Source: Opitutales bacterium (lineage in GTDB: Bacteria > Verrucomicrobiota > Verrucomicrobiia > Opitutales > Opitutaceae). Taken from it: 17,655 nucleotides of DNA. The stretch's first letter is position 1. Every line of letters starts with the position of its first letter. The stretch spans positions 1-17,655 of the forward strand of contig JAJFLS010000420.1 in assembly GCA_021772595.1 (NCBI GenBank), written 5' to 3'. A program made the translations under genes and the position numbers. Below, in pieces: positions 1 to 7,619 of this stretch. Under the pieces are notes generated by a model. That model was given only the letters and a program-made list of their open reading frames with translations. It was not told the DNA's origin and searched no databases.

Positions 1-114
1 CGCACCAAAGAGCAGCTCAAGGGGAATCTGCATTCGCATATGAGAATGATTCAACGCAGCCCCGGCAGGGTTGTGCCGTACTTCAAAAACAAGTATATTA
101 AATACGCTGCTTAG
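1..114 (+). pseudogene. C-terminal end of a probable IS transposase (cut by window edge)
   Basis: An open frame enters from the left edge and stops with TAG at 112-114. The 37 visible residues are basic and helical and end in YFKNKYIKYAA. An arginine-rich helix followed by a YF..x..YAA end resembles the C-termini of some DDE (IS630-like) transposases; that is my recollection of the family, not a database result. The catalytic part lies outside the window, so the intactness of the element cannot be judged. A truncated amidohydrolase frame begins about 25 bases downstream, so the IS edge would lie between 115 and about 140, which suits an insertion that destroyed the amidohydrolase gene. It could instead be the end of another basic DNA-binding protein. 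Confidence 0.45.
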
Positions 115-139
115 GTAAAACAAATATCCGCCAGGTTAA

Positions 140-376
140 TACCTACGTGAAATGGAGTTACTGGTTGATGCTGGAATGACTCCTCTCGAAGTGATTACAG
201 CAGCTACGAAAAACGGCGCTGAGTTCTTTGGCATCGAAGACCGGCTTGGCACCATCGAAGCCGGCAAAATGGCGGATCTGATTTTGATCGAAGGTGAGCC
301 TGACGAGGACATCGGTAATATGCGAAATGTCAGAAGCGTGATATTGAACGGGCGACTTGTTTACGAAAAAAATTAA
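140..376 (+). pseudogene. Amidohydrolase, C-terminal fragment (imidazolonepropionase-like)
   Basis: The frame is open from 140 (a TAA sits at 137-139) to the stop at 374-376. The first ATG is at 152, but family similarity already starts before it (YLRE-MELL). The residues GMTPLEVITAATKNGAEFFG, then LGTIEAGKMADLILIEG and VILNGRLVY, are the standard end of metal-dependent amidohydrolases of the imidazolonepropionase/prolidase type: the last barrel helix and the returning beta-sandwich strands. A complete enzyme has about 400-450 residues, and here only about 78 remain. The N-terminal sandwich, all metal ligands and the catalytic Asp are missing, so the fragment cannot be active. The neighbouring transposase end suggests that an insertion plus deletion removed the 5' part. 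Confidence 0.75.
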
Positions 377-403
377 AAGAGGAAACTTGGGAAATCGAAT
401 TGA

Positions 404-763
404 ACCGATGCTTGGCTCGACGAAGACGATCAAACGAAGAAGGATGCGGCATTTGTTCGCATGAGCAAAGGATGGACCATCGGAACAATTGAATTTCCTA
501 TCAACAATTGGAGAGCTCCCAATCGTGAACTACTCATGGAGCTGGCGCTTATACGTTTTGATCCTAAAAGCCTAGAAGTAGAAAAGCTCTATGTTCTGGA
601 TAATGAAGAACGGGGGAAAGTCACCGCCGGCTATTACCCGTGCCCTATACTTGTTGAGACTGGAGAGAAAACACTCCTAAACATATTTGATTATCGAGCC
701 ATCCTTGGAAACTCGCCCGATATTATTCGTATGCAATTCGACAACTTGGAGTTTCTTCGGTAG
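404..763 (+). pseudogene. Truncated paralog of the following BNR/sialidase-like gene
   Basis: The first ATG of this frame is at 461, but the frame is open from about 404. From residue NNW (about position 506) to the stop at 763 the translation matches the last 85 residues of the gene at 773-1906, with about 62 of 85 identical by eye, including APNREL, MELALIRFDP, YVLDNEE and GNSPDI. The part before it (404-505, about 34 codons) does not match that paralog and I do not recognise it. The simplest reading is a former tandem pair of sialidase-like genes in which the upstream copy lost about 290 codons and its remaining end was joined to unrelated sequence. The two frames are only 9 bases apart. 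No Asp boxes or signal peptide remain, so function is unlikely. Confidence 0.7.
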
Positions 764-772
764 CAACGGACC

Positions 773-1906
773 ATGAATCTTTGGAAATCCATAGGCTGTT
801 CTTTAACTTTACTGCCCCTCTACTCGATTGCCACGGAGCCATCGGCCATCGTTCCTCTAACACCTCAATATCGAATCGAAGAAACCATCGTATCTTATCG
901 CGGAACCGGAACCATGGACTATTTGGGTTTCCCGGCGATTGTTCCATCGGGCGACCATGAGATAATGCTTTCCTACAAACGAGGAACTGATCACGGCTGG
1001 GACCCAGGCGCGCAATTGGAAATCATTCGATTCGATCTTCAAAGCGGACAATTAATTCAAGACCCTATCCAGCTTGGAATCGCAGACAGGATTATGGAAA
1101 TGGGTGAATGGGTTCGATTTCCGGATGGCACCCTTGGCACCTACATTGACGCCCAGAAAACCGACAATGACCGAAATGCCATCCGCATCGGATTGAGAGG
1201 CGCCATTAGTCGCGACAACGGAAAGAGTTTTGGTCCTCTCCAACGCGTGGGAATTATCGACGGCGTTGAGTACGGCTACTTGTTCAACTCCGCAATTGTG
1301 GGCAAACGACTCTACGCATTGATCATGACTTTCGAATACCTCGCTGGTGGCAGGCGTTCTGTCGATGCCCTTTATACCGACGACAACGGAGAGAGCTGGC
1401 ATTTTATTCGAAATTTGAGCGAGGAATTTGGCGACATTCGGATCAACGAAAGCAGTCTCATTCCCTACAAAAACGGTTTCCTGGTTGCCACACGCGGTTA
1501 CGACAACATAGCCAGAATCCATCAGGTCGACATGGATTTTAACTTAATCCAGGAAGTGAACATAACTGAGAACAATCCCTCCATGTCATCCTATATTGGA
1601 AGACCACGACTCTTTACCTACGATGGCGCTTTTTTTCTTATTGGCCGTAATTGGCCAGCCCCCAATCGAGAGCTTCCAATGGAGCTCGCCCTCATTCGCT
1701 TTGATCCAGAAACTTTGACCGTCGAGAAACATTACGTCCTCGACAATGAGGAACAAGGCGATGTCACCGACGGGTATTACACCTGTCCCATTCTGGTAGA
1801 TACAGGAGAAAGAAAGCTCTTGAACGTATTCACCTACAAAGCCCTATTCGGAAATTCACCCGACATCGTACGACTGCAGTTCGACAGCGAAGAGTTTTTA
1901 AAATAA
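773..1906 (+). CDS. Exported BNR/sialidase-like beta-propeller protein
   Basis: 377 residues starting with a short hydrophobic signal-like segment (residues 1-21, basic Lys5, possible cleavage after SIA). Two clear Asp boxes (S/T-x-D-x-G-x-x-F/W) are visible: SRDNGKSF at 146-153 and TDDNGESW at 202-209. Together with repeated strand-rich blocks this indicates a six-bladed propeller of the sialidase/neuraminidase superfamily. NESS near residue 225 and YIGRPR near 274 lie where such proteins often carry active-site Glu and Arg residues, but I cannot assign a catalytic triad. Proteins of this family cleave or bind terminal sugars of glycans, and many in polysaccharide-degrading bacteria have unknown substrates. 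The preceding truncated copy of its C-terminus shows that it was once part of a duplication. Function is known only to superfamily level. Confidence 0.75.
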   Translation: MNLWKSIGCSLTLLPLYSIATEPSAIVPLTPQYRIEETIVSYRGTGTMDYLGFPAIVPSGDHEIMLSYKRGTDHGWDPGAQLEIIRFDLQSGQLIQDPIQLGIADRIMEMGEWVRFPDGTLGTYIDAQKTDNDRNAIRIGLRGAISRDNGKSFGPLQRVGIIDGVEYGYLFNSAIVGKRLYALIMTFEYLAGGRRSVDALYTDDNGESWHFIRNLSEEFGDIRINESSLIPYKNGFLVATRGYDNIARIHQVDMDFNLIQEVNITENNPSMSSYIGRPRLFTYDGAFFLIGRNWPAPNRELPMELALIRFDPETLTVEKHYVLDNEEQGDVTDGYYTCPILVDTGERKLLNVFTYKALFGNSPDIVRLQFDSEEFLK

Positions 1907-2219
1907 AAAATGCGTTCTCCCACTACAGCCACCCTCAAAGACACCTGATCCACTTTACTGCTTCCGCTTTCTGGGACAGATGAGATCCAATGGGTGAATA
2001 TAGACTTTCAGTTGAACGCCCTTGGTCGAGTTACCCAAACTGAGCCATCGCTTTCGTTAGTCTGGACGTATTGATGATATGGGGGCTTCAGAATTCAGAG
2101 GGAGGTATGGAGGCATAGTCTTCCGATCTCTAATAACGATCCCTCGATTCGGATTTCCCGCAGAATTCACGAGATTTCATCGCTTCGAGAATTCTCAACG
2201 CCACTCGCCCGCTTAAAGC
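1907..2219. other. Intergenic stretch without a recognisable gene
   Basis: No credible reading frame lies between the sialidase-like gene and the tRNA. One imperfect hairpin is visible at 2162-2195: AGAATTC, one mismatch, CGA, a 12-nt loop, TCG, one mismatch, GAATTCT. On the minus strand it lies 25 bases past the tRNA 3' end and could help end that transcript, but it has no T-run. The rest looks like relatively AT-rich, possibly decayed sequence. Confidence 0.4.
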
Positions 2220-2294
2220 TGGTAGGGCCACCGAGAATCGAACTCAGATCTAACGTTTAGGAAACGCTTGTTCTATCCGTTGAACTATGGCCCC
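2220..2294 (-). tRNA. tRNA-Arg (anticodon CCU)
   Basis: Read on the minus strand, a complete 75-nt cloverleaf with encoded CCA can be folded by hand. The acceptor stem is GGGGCCA with TGGCCCT (one G-T pair at the end), the D stem GTTC with GAAC, the anticodon stem AGCGT with ACGTT, the anticodon loop TTCCTAA, and the T stem CTGAG with CTCGG around loop TTCGATT; the 3' end is A-CCA. The anticodon is CCT, which reads AGG, so this is tRNA-Arg. It is transcribed away from rpsR. Its 5' end is 98 bases from the rpsR promoter-like hexamer, so the two genes are divergent. Confidence 0.95.
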
Positions 2295-2391
2295 AGCTGG
2301 GGATCGGACAGGATCCGATCGCGATTGGGGTTTTGGCGAATCTTCCCTCGACTGTAAAGACAGACTTCCATAGATTTGTCGCTTTCCGCTA

Positions 2392-2419
2392 TTGACAACC
2401 CCCCGCCCGATCCTACTTT
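2392..2419 (+). promoter_or_regulatory. Promoter-like sequence for rpsR
   Basis: A perfect TTGACA (2392-2397) is followed after 16 bases by TACTTT (2414-2419), which fits a sigma-70-type promoter with a weak -10. Transcription would start near 2426, about five bases before the ATG at 2431, so the mRNA would be leaderless or nearly so. That agrees with the C-rich sequence and absence of a Shine-Dalgarno before the start codon. Confidence 0.4.
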
Positions 2420-2430
2420 TCCCCCTTCCT

Positions 2431-2622
2431 ATGAGTACCGAAGCGATAAACAGAAGCCTCACGCCGCAAGAGCTGGACTTCACCCATGCTCACATCATGA
2501 GCCGTTACGTCACTGAAACCGGCAAGATCCTGCCACGCAAAGTGACCCGCCTATCAGCTAAGCAGCAACGCCTGATCAACAAAGCGATCAAGCGCGCCCG
2601 CAACATGCTGATGATGAAGTAA
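2431..2622 (+). CDS. rpsR: 30S ribosomal protein S18
   Basis: 63 residues from the ATG at 2431. The core GKILPRKVTRLSAKQQRLIN followed by KAIKRARNM is the S18 signature: this basic helical protein binds 16S rRNA on the platform of the small subunit and pairs with S6. An in-frame ATG at 2392 would add 13 residues (PRPILLFPLP) unlike any S18 and would fall inside the promoter-like sequence, so I chose 2431. The start has no Shine-Dalgarno. S18 is usually encoded between rpsF/ssb and rplI, but here it stands alone between a divergent tRNA and a terminator that overlaps its stop codon, so it appears monocistronic. Confidence 0.93.
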   Translation: MSTEAINRSLTPQELDFTHAHIMSRYVTETGKILPRKVTRLSAKQQRLINKAIKRARNMLMMK

Positions 2623-2639
2623 GGAGCCACGCTCCTTTT
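2621..2639 (+). terminator. Intrinsic terminator of rpsR
   Basis: The arms AAGGAGC (2621-2627) and GCTCCTT (2631-2637) form a 7-bp stem around loop CAC, followed by TT, a short U-tract. The stem begins inside the TAA stop codon of rpsR, so termination would be tightly placed. Confidence 0.75.
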
Positions 2640-2680
2640 GCGCCTCGCAGGTTCGGGTTGACCTGCTCCCCTACCAAATC

Positions 2681-3658
2681 GTGGCCAGAATTCTAAAACC
2701 CAACGAGGAAAACTTGCGTGATGTACGCAAGTTTTTGCGTTTAGGAGAGCTCGTAGCCATCCCCACCGAGACCGTCTACGGCCTGGCCGCCAACGCCCTC
2801 GACGCCGAAGCCTGCGCCAAAATCTTCGCCGCGAAAGAACGCCCCACCAACGATCCGCTCATCTGCCACGTCTCGTCTTACGACGCGCTCGATCGCTTCT
2901 GCAAGCCCAACGACGCCTCGAAAACGCTCGCCGACGCCTTCTGGCCCGGACCGCTGACGTTCATCCTCCCGAAAAAGCCGATCATCCCGGACATCGTCAC
3001 CGCCGGCCTCGACTCGATCGCCGTGCGTAGCCCAAACCATCCCGTTTTCCGGCAGATAATCGAAGGTTGCGACTTTCCTCTGGCCGCCCCCAGCGCCAAT
3101 CCTTTTGCCTACATCAGCCCGACGATGGCCGCCCACGTCCAGGCCAACCTGGGCGACAGGATCGACTACATTCTAGACGGCGGACCCTGCGAGCTCGGAG
3201 TCGAATCGACTATTATTGATCTTCGAAATCCTCGCGATCCCAAGGTCCTACGCTACGGCGCCCTCCCCATCGAGAAAATCGAGAACGCCTTGAAGCGAAG
3301 ACTCGAACGCCCTAATCCCAATCAGCCCGAAATCACGATCGCCCCCGGAACACTCCCGAGCCACTACAGCCCTCGGACCACTCTCGAACTGCGCTCGAAA
3401 TCCGTGCAGGAAGAAGAGCTCGCTACCTCCGACCGCTCCATTGTCTATCTCCTTCTCAGGAAACCATCGCACACCCTATCCAACAACATCCACTGGCTCT
3501 CGGAAAAAGGAGAACTGGAAACCATTGCCGCCAAACTCTACGCCAAACTGCGCGAGCTCGACGATGGCGGCTACGCGAAGATCATCGCCGAAGAAGCCCC
3601 CGAACTCGGCCTAGGTCTCGCCATCAACGACCGCCTGCGCCGCGCCGCGTTCAAGTAA
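2681..3658 (+). CDS. tsaC: Threonylcarbamoyl-AMP synthase, two-domain Sua5/TsaC type
   Basis: 325 residues from a GTG at 2681. The enzyme makes threonylcarbamoyl-AMP from threonine, bicarbonate and ATP, the first step of the t6A modification at position 37 of ANN-decoding tRNAs, in the cytoplasm. The YrdC/Sua5 fold covers about residues 8-200: PTETVYGL at 28-35, the ATP-binding K-x-R at 52-54 (AKERPTNDPL), AAPSAN at 135-140 and GVESTIIDL at 173-181. A linker with PGTLPSHYSP at 222-231 leads to a C-terminal Sua5 domain of about 95 residues ending in GLGLAINDRLRRAA. The length and this linker separate the long Sua5 form from the short TsaC form. No Shine-Dalgarno is visible before the GTG. The gene is convergent with the outer-membrane protein gene, with an inverted repeat between them. 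Confidence 0.93.
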   Translation: MARILKPNEENLRDVRKFLRLGELVAIPTETVYGLAANALDAEACAKIFAAKERPTNDPLICHVSSYDALDRFCKPNDASKTLADAFWPGPLTFILPKKPIIPDIVTAGLDSIAVRSPNHPVFRQIIEGCDFPLAAPSANPFAYISPTMAAHVQANLGDRIDYILDGGPCELGVESTIIDLRNPRDPKVLRYGALPIEKIENALKRRLERPNPNQPEITIAPGTLPSHYSPRTTLELRSKSVQEEELATSDRSIVYLLLRKPSHTLSNNIHWLSEKGELETIAAKLYAKLRELDDGGYAKIIAEEAPELGLGLAINDRLRRAAFK

Positions 3659-3689
3659 AGGAAGCGGCCCAACAGCGACGTATCAAGAT

Positions 3690-3774
3690 CTTCGTCCTAG
3701 TCATCGTCTTTGTCTTCGTCCCAATCTACAACGGCCAAGAGGCGACGATGACAAAGATTAAGACAAAGACGAAG
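3690..3774. repeat. Imperfect inverted repeat built of 6-base units, between convergent genes
   Basis: Two 31-base arms, 3690-3720 and 3744-3774, are complementary at 25 of 31 positions around a 23-base loop. Each arm is an irregular run of GTCTTC/GTCTTT/GTCATC-like hexamers (on the right arm, their complements). It lies in the 130 bases between the converging stops of tsaC and the outer-membrane protein gene, where a long hairpin could end transcription from both sides, although there is no clear T-run. No protein-coding signal is seen. Confidence 0.7.
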
Positions 3775-3788
3775 AAAGAGGGCTCCCT

Positions 3789-4898
3789 CTAGTACGACAA
3801 CGTCGCGGACAAGCGGATGATCTGCTCCGCCTCGTCGTCTTGCACGCGGCTCAAACTGCCGCTGCGAAAAATGTAGCCGCCCGAAAAGCTGATCGACTGG
3901 CTCGGAGAAAAGCTCACCGCGACCTCGCCGCTATAAAGCTCTTTCTCATACGTCGGCTCGAGCTCCATCCAGCTTTTCGAAACGCCGTAATACGCCGACC
4001 ACATGCCGGACAGTGTGAAATCGCCCGCGAACGAAACCGTCTCCGCTTTCACGAAATCATCCGCGATGAGCGACGGTCGCGTCGATCGATTAAAAGTCAG
4101 CGAGTACTGCGAATCGGCCCCGACCTGCCAGATCAGCGCAGCGTCCATTTCAGCTGCGGTTTCGGAACGGTTTCGGTCCAATTGCGAATTTCTCCCGCCC
4201 GCGGTGATCTGGCCGTAGAAGCCTTCCGCCAGCTCCGAGCCGAGTCCCATTTTAATCGACTGCTCCGTCGATTGGCTAAGATCGCCATCCGCATTCAGCC
4301 GAGAAGATTTGAACTCCGCGCCCGCAATAAAATCCGTGTTCTGTCCGATTTCCGCGCGAAGCTCGACCGGCAGACTCGTCTGCTCCAGGGTATCGAAATC
4401 ATCGTTGGCGAGCACTGACTCCGCGTGCTGCAACGCCGCCGACATCTCGTATTCGCGCCCCATCCCAAACTCCCGCGTCACCAACGCTTGGAATTGCGTG
4501 CCATCCAACAGACGCGCTTCGACCATCCGCTCCGGGTCCGACCAGGGCGAACGCCGCAATCGATACTGGACCTCCGCGACAAACGGGAAATCCGAGGCGG
4601 TCTGGTCCAGCGGAATAAAAAAGGCCGATCCCGACCAAATCGCGTCGATCCGATGCCTCAGAGCGAGAGGCAATCCAGAAGCCTTGACCGAGCGGTAGTC
4701 CAGCGGCGAGGCATGCTCCAAATCCTGCTTGAACGAGTACTCGAGGACCGGAAGGACATATTCCTTATCCGTGCCTTCGATTCCCGATTCTAGCTCCTGT
4801 CCCTTCTTGTCCGCCTGCAACGACGCCGAAACGAGGGTCAGACTGAGAAGTCCGACGACGGCGAACCGGCCGTAAATCGCTGAACAAAAGGAGGGCAT
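3789..4898 (-). CDS. Predicted outer-membrane beta-barrel protein of unknown function
   Basis: 369 residues. Residues 1-29 form a signal peptide (hydrophobic FAVVGLLSLTLVSASLQA, likely cleavage after LQA). The remainder consists of alternating polar/non-polar strands rich in aromatic residues at their ends, for example QYSLTFNRS, VSFAGDFTLSGMWSAYYG, GEVAVSFSP and SISFSGGYIF. The chain ends in SATLSY, a terminal aromatic strand typical of barrels inserted by BamA. I do not recognise a named family, and it could be a porin-like or structural barrel of about 14-16 strands. It is the last of three minus-strand genes, 193 bases after the CNNM gene with a REP-like hairpin between, so co-transcription is possible but not shown. 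No Shine-Dalgarno is seen before the ATG. Confidence 0.65.
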   Translation of the reverse strand: MPSFCSAIYGRFAVVGLLSLTLVSASLQADKKGQELESGIEGTDKEYVLPVLEYSFKQDLEHASPLDYRSVKASGLPLALRHRIDAIWSGSAFFIPLDQTASDFPFVAEVQYRLRRSPWSDPERMVEARLLDGTQFQALVTREFGMGREYEMSAALQHAESVLANDDFDTLEQTSLPVELRAEIGQNTDFIAGAEFKSSRLNADGDLSQSTEQSIKMGLGSELAEGFYGQITAGGRNSQLDRNRSETAAEMDAALIWQVGADSQYSLTFNRSTRPSLIADDFVKAETVSFAGDFTLSGMWSAYYGVSKSWMELEPTYEKELYSGEVAVSFSPSQSISFSGGYIFRSGSLSRVQDDEAEQIIRLSATLSY

Positions 4899-5019
4899 CT
4901 AGAGGGAAATTTAGGTTTGATCAGTAGCTTTTAGAGCGGACTAGAAAGAAACGCCAATCCGAACTCACAAGTGAAACGATTTTTCTCGGAAACTCAAGCC
5001 CGATCTCCTCCCGATAGAA

Positions 5020-5043
5020 CCGCGATCAGCGATCGCGGCTACA
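5020..5043 (-). repeat. REP-like element, family D
   Basis: On the minus strand GTAG (5042-5039) is followed by a perfect 8-bp hairpin, CCGCGATC, loop GCT, GATCGCGG (5038-5020). A second hairpin, ACGCCG with CGGCGT around loop CGCCC, lies at 5053-5069. The GTAG-plus-hairpin layout matches REP sequences mobilised by RAYT transposases, but the stem differs from the family A copies around the RAYT in this window. Confidence 0.6.
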
Positions 5044-5091
5044 GAGGCATCTACGCCGCGCCCCGGCGTGGAAAATGCCCAATCCCACGAA

Positions 5092-6441
5092 TCACTCCGC
5101 GGTCGAATCCTCAGGAGCGTCCTCTTCGGCAAGCACCATGACCGTCGCCGCGATCACCCGCCGGTCGTCCAGGCTCCCGGCAGTAATCTCGAGACGATCG
5201 ATCCGAAACGACTCGTGCAGACGCGGCATGCGACCGAGATTCAATGTTATGTAGCCGCCAAACGTGGAGACCTCCTCCGATTCCAGCTCAACGCCAATCT
5301 CCTCGGAAACATCGTGCAGAGGCGTCAGTCCGTCTACCAGAAATCCCCCGTCATCCAGCTTGGAGATCATCTCCTTGTCCCGGTCGAACTCATCCTGAAT
5401 CTCGCCAACCAGCTCTTCGAGCACGTCTTCCAAGGTGATCGCTCCCACCGCGCCTCCAAACTCGTCGATCAGCAGAGCGAAATGCTGCTTTTGCTTTAGA
5501 AAGCCTTGCAGCACGCCTTCCAGCGGCTCGTCCATCGAGAAGCTCGAAATCGGCCGCTTCACTTTGTTCAGGTCAATGTCCTCCGCCAGTCCGCCGCTCC
5601 GAAAGACATCCTTGATATGCACAATCCCGATGCACTGATCCAGATCCCCTTCGCACACCGGGAAACGCGTATGGCCCGTCTCGCGAGCGACCGCTACATT
5701 CTCCTCGATGGAGTCTTCCACGTCGAAGTACTTCAACTGATTCCGCGGAATCATGATGTCGTGGGCCACCCGTTTGCGCAGGTCCATGGCATTGTTCAAA
5801 ATGCTCTCCGTCACCGCTGGCAAATCGTCGCCGCCGGTCACGATGGTCCGGATCTGGGACTCGACATCCATCAAGTTCAAATCCGAGTTCGGATCCAGTC
5901 GTAACAATCTCAGCATCACACTCGAAAACGCGTTCAACAGACTGGAAATCGGTTTCACCACGAACCGAAAAACCCGGACGATCGGCACCGTCACCCCCAA
6001 GCTCCGAACCGGAAACTGCATCGCCATGGAACGCGGCACCAGCTCGCCCAATACGAAATGCGTCGCCACCGCCACCGCGAAGCTGAGAACCATCGCAATC
6101 CGGATCTCGAATTCGCTCGACCACCCAAGCGCCGCCAGGACGGATAGCGAAAGAGGGACTAGAAGAAATCCCACCGCGATCGTGCACAGAGTGATCCCCA
6201 ATCGAAGTACTTTGACGCTCGCGCTCATATCCTCCAGCAGACCCGCCACCGGCTTCGATTCCTTCGCCCCGTCCATCTTGCCCGTGCTGAAACGAGTGAA
6301 ACGCAGCATCATCAAGCTAAACTCAGTCGCTACGAAAATCGCGTTCAACAAGACGCACCCGAAGATGCCTATTCCGAAAAGGATCAATTCAGTCGACGAA
6401 AAATTCACTTGGCTATCGTAACGAAAAACAAGCCCCCACAA
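5092..6441 (-). CDS. CNNM/CBS-domain membrane protein (hemolysin C/CorC family)
   Basis: 449 residues from a TTG at 6441. An N-terminal CNNM (DUF21) region, about residues 17-200, has roughly four membrane segments and the conserved GELVPR at 132-137. A CBS pair covers about 227-345, with MIPRN at 230-234 and DEFGGAVGAITLEDVLEELV at 326-345. A C-terminal CorC/HlyC transporter-associated domain covers about 354-440. Proteins of this family are linked to Mg2+/Co2+ efflux and stress tolerance; the hemolysin name is historical and substrate specificity cannot be read from sequence. The TTG lies 5 bases after the hisC stop, suggesting translational coupling. An in-frame GTG at 6411 (VNFSSTEL) is an alternative start, and neither has a strong Shine-Dalgarno. 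Confidence 0.88.
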   Translation of the reverse strand: MWGLVFRYDSQVNFSSTELILFGIGIFGCVLLNAIFVATEFSLMMLRFTRFSTGKMDGAKESKPVAGLLEDMSASVKVLRLGITLCTIAVGFLLVPLSLSVLAALGWSSEFEIRIAMVLSFAVAVATHFVLGELVPRSMAMQFPVRSLGVTVPIVRVFRFVVKPISSLLNAFSSVMLRLLRLDPNSDLNLMDVESQIRTIVTGGDDLPAVTESILNNAMDLRKRVAHDIMIPRNQLKYFDVEDSIEENVAVARETGHTRFPVCEGDLDQCIGIVHIKDVFRSGGLAEDIDLNKVKRPISSFSMDEPLEGVLQGFLKQKQHFALLIDEFGGAVGAITLEDVLEELVGEIQDEFDRDKEMISKLDDGGFLVDGLTPLHDVSEEIGVELESEEVSTFGGYITLNLGRMPRLHESFRIDRLEITAGSLDDRRVIAATVMVLAEEDAPEDSTAE

Positions 6442-6446
6442 TGCGG

Positions 6447-7553
6447 CTAGCCGCCCTGCCTACTCAAGAACGAAGTGAGAGACGCCAAAGCCCGTTCGTT
6501 CTGCGACTCCGTCCCCACCGAAATCCGGATCCACTCGGCCATCCCATAAGGAGCGAGCGGACGGGTAATCACGCCATCTCGCTGCATCGCCTCAAACGCC
6601 GCCCCGCCATCGCCCACATTCGCCGTCACGAAATTCGCGTAGCTGGGGATGTATTCGATTTCTAGTGACTCGAACTGCGATTGAAGCTGCGTCAGCCCCA
6701 CCGCGTTCGCCGCCCGGCAATGCTCGACAAACGCCTGATCCCCGAGCGCCGCGACTGCCGCCGCTTGGGCGATCGCGTTCGCGTTGAACGGCTCCCGAGC
6801 GCGATTCAGCAATGAGACCAGCTCGGCGTCGCCATAACCATAGCCGATGCGCAAGCCCGCGAGCCCGTAAATTTTGGAAAACGTGCGCGTGCAAAAGATC
6901 TTTCTTCCCGCCGCGATCATTTCGCGAAAATCCGGAGCCTCATCCAAATATTCCGAATACGCTTCGTCCAAAACGAAAACTACATGCTCCGGCAAAGCGT
7001 CGATAAGCTCTTGGATTTCCTCCTGGGAATTCGCCGCGCCGCTGGGGTTGTCCGGGCTTGCGAGAAAAACCAGCTTCGTCCGATCCGTGACCGCCGCCGC
7101 CATCGCCCGCAAATCGTGTCGGCGATCTTTAGTCGGAACTTCCACCGGCGTCCCTCCGAATAAAAGCGTTACCAGCTTGTAGACGATAAACGCTCCTTGC
7201 CCCATCACGACCTCGTCGCCTTTTTCGATAAAGGCGTGCCCGAGCAGTTCCAACACTTCGTTCGACCCGTTCCCCACGATGATCTGCGCCGCATCCATTC
7301 CAAGCGAGTCCGCAAGAGCGCGCTTGAGATCGTAGCACCCACCATCTGGATACAGGTGGACTTCGTCCATTGCCGCCTTGCCCGCCGCGATCGCCCGAGG
7401 AGAGGCCCCCAGCGGGTTTTCATTGGAAGCGAGCTTCACGATCGTCGCAGGATCCAGCCCCAGCTCGCGCGCCACGTAGTCAATCGGCTTGCCCGGCTGA
7501 TAGACAGGCTGCGAGAGGAGTTCGGGTTTCACCAGTTCTGAGTAAGTCGGCAT
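6447..7553 (-). CDS. hisC: Histidinol-phosphate aminotransferase
   Basis: 368 residues from the ATG at 7553, which has AAGGA five bases upstream. It is a PLP-dependent class I/II aminotransferase converting imidazole-acetol phosphate and glutamate to histidinol phosphate, late in histidine synthesis in the cytoplasm. Visible markers are LASNENPLG near 41-49, VGNGSNEVLELL at 93-104, SPDNPSG near 166-172, LDEAY at 195-199 and the Schiff-base lysine K227 in TRTFSKIYGLAGLRIGYG. The frame stays open a further 39 codons upstream, but that part runs into a REP-like repeat and has no family similarity. The enzyme also resembles aromatic-amino-acid aminotransferases of the HisC family, so a role in Tyr/Phe synthesis is possible. 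No other his genes are nearby. Confidence 0.9.
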   Translation of the reverse strand: MPTYSELVKPELLSQPVYQPGKPIDYVARELGLDPATIVKLASNENPLGASPRAIAAGKAAMDEVHLYPDGGCYDLKRALADSLGMDAAQIIVGNGSNEVLELLGHAFIEKGDEVVMGQGAFIVYKLVTLLFGGTPVEVPTKDRRHDLRAMAAAVTDRTKLVFLASPDNPSGAANSQEEIQELIDALPEHVVFVLDEAYSEYLDEAPDFREMIAAGRKIFCTRTFSKIYGLAGLRIGYGYGDAELVSLLNRAREPFNANAIAQAAAVAALGDQAFVEHCRAANAVGLTQLQSQFESLEIEYIPSYANFVTANVGDGGAAFEAMQRDGVITRPLAPYGMAEWIRISVGTESQNERALASLTSFLSRQGG

Positions 7554-7619
7554 GTCTATCCTTCGAAAGACGGCGAACCAAACGGATTTCGCGCCATCGG
7601 GCAAGAAGCGAAATCGATT

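Noticed and set aside
5573..6187. 204-residue minus-strand frame within the CNNM gene
   Set aside because: Alternative-frame shadow with Arg/Gly/Asp-rich composition; the CNNM/CBS frame is unambiguous.
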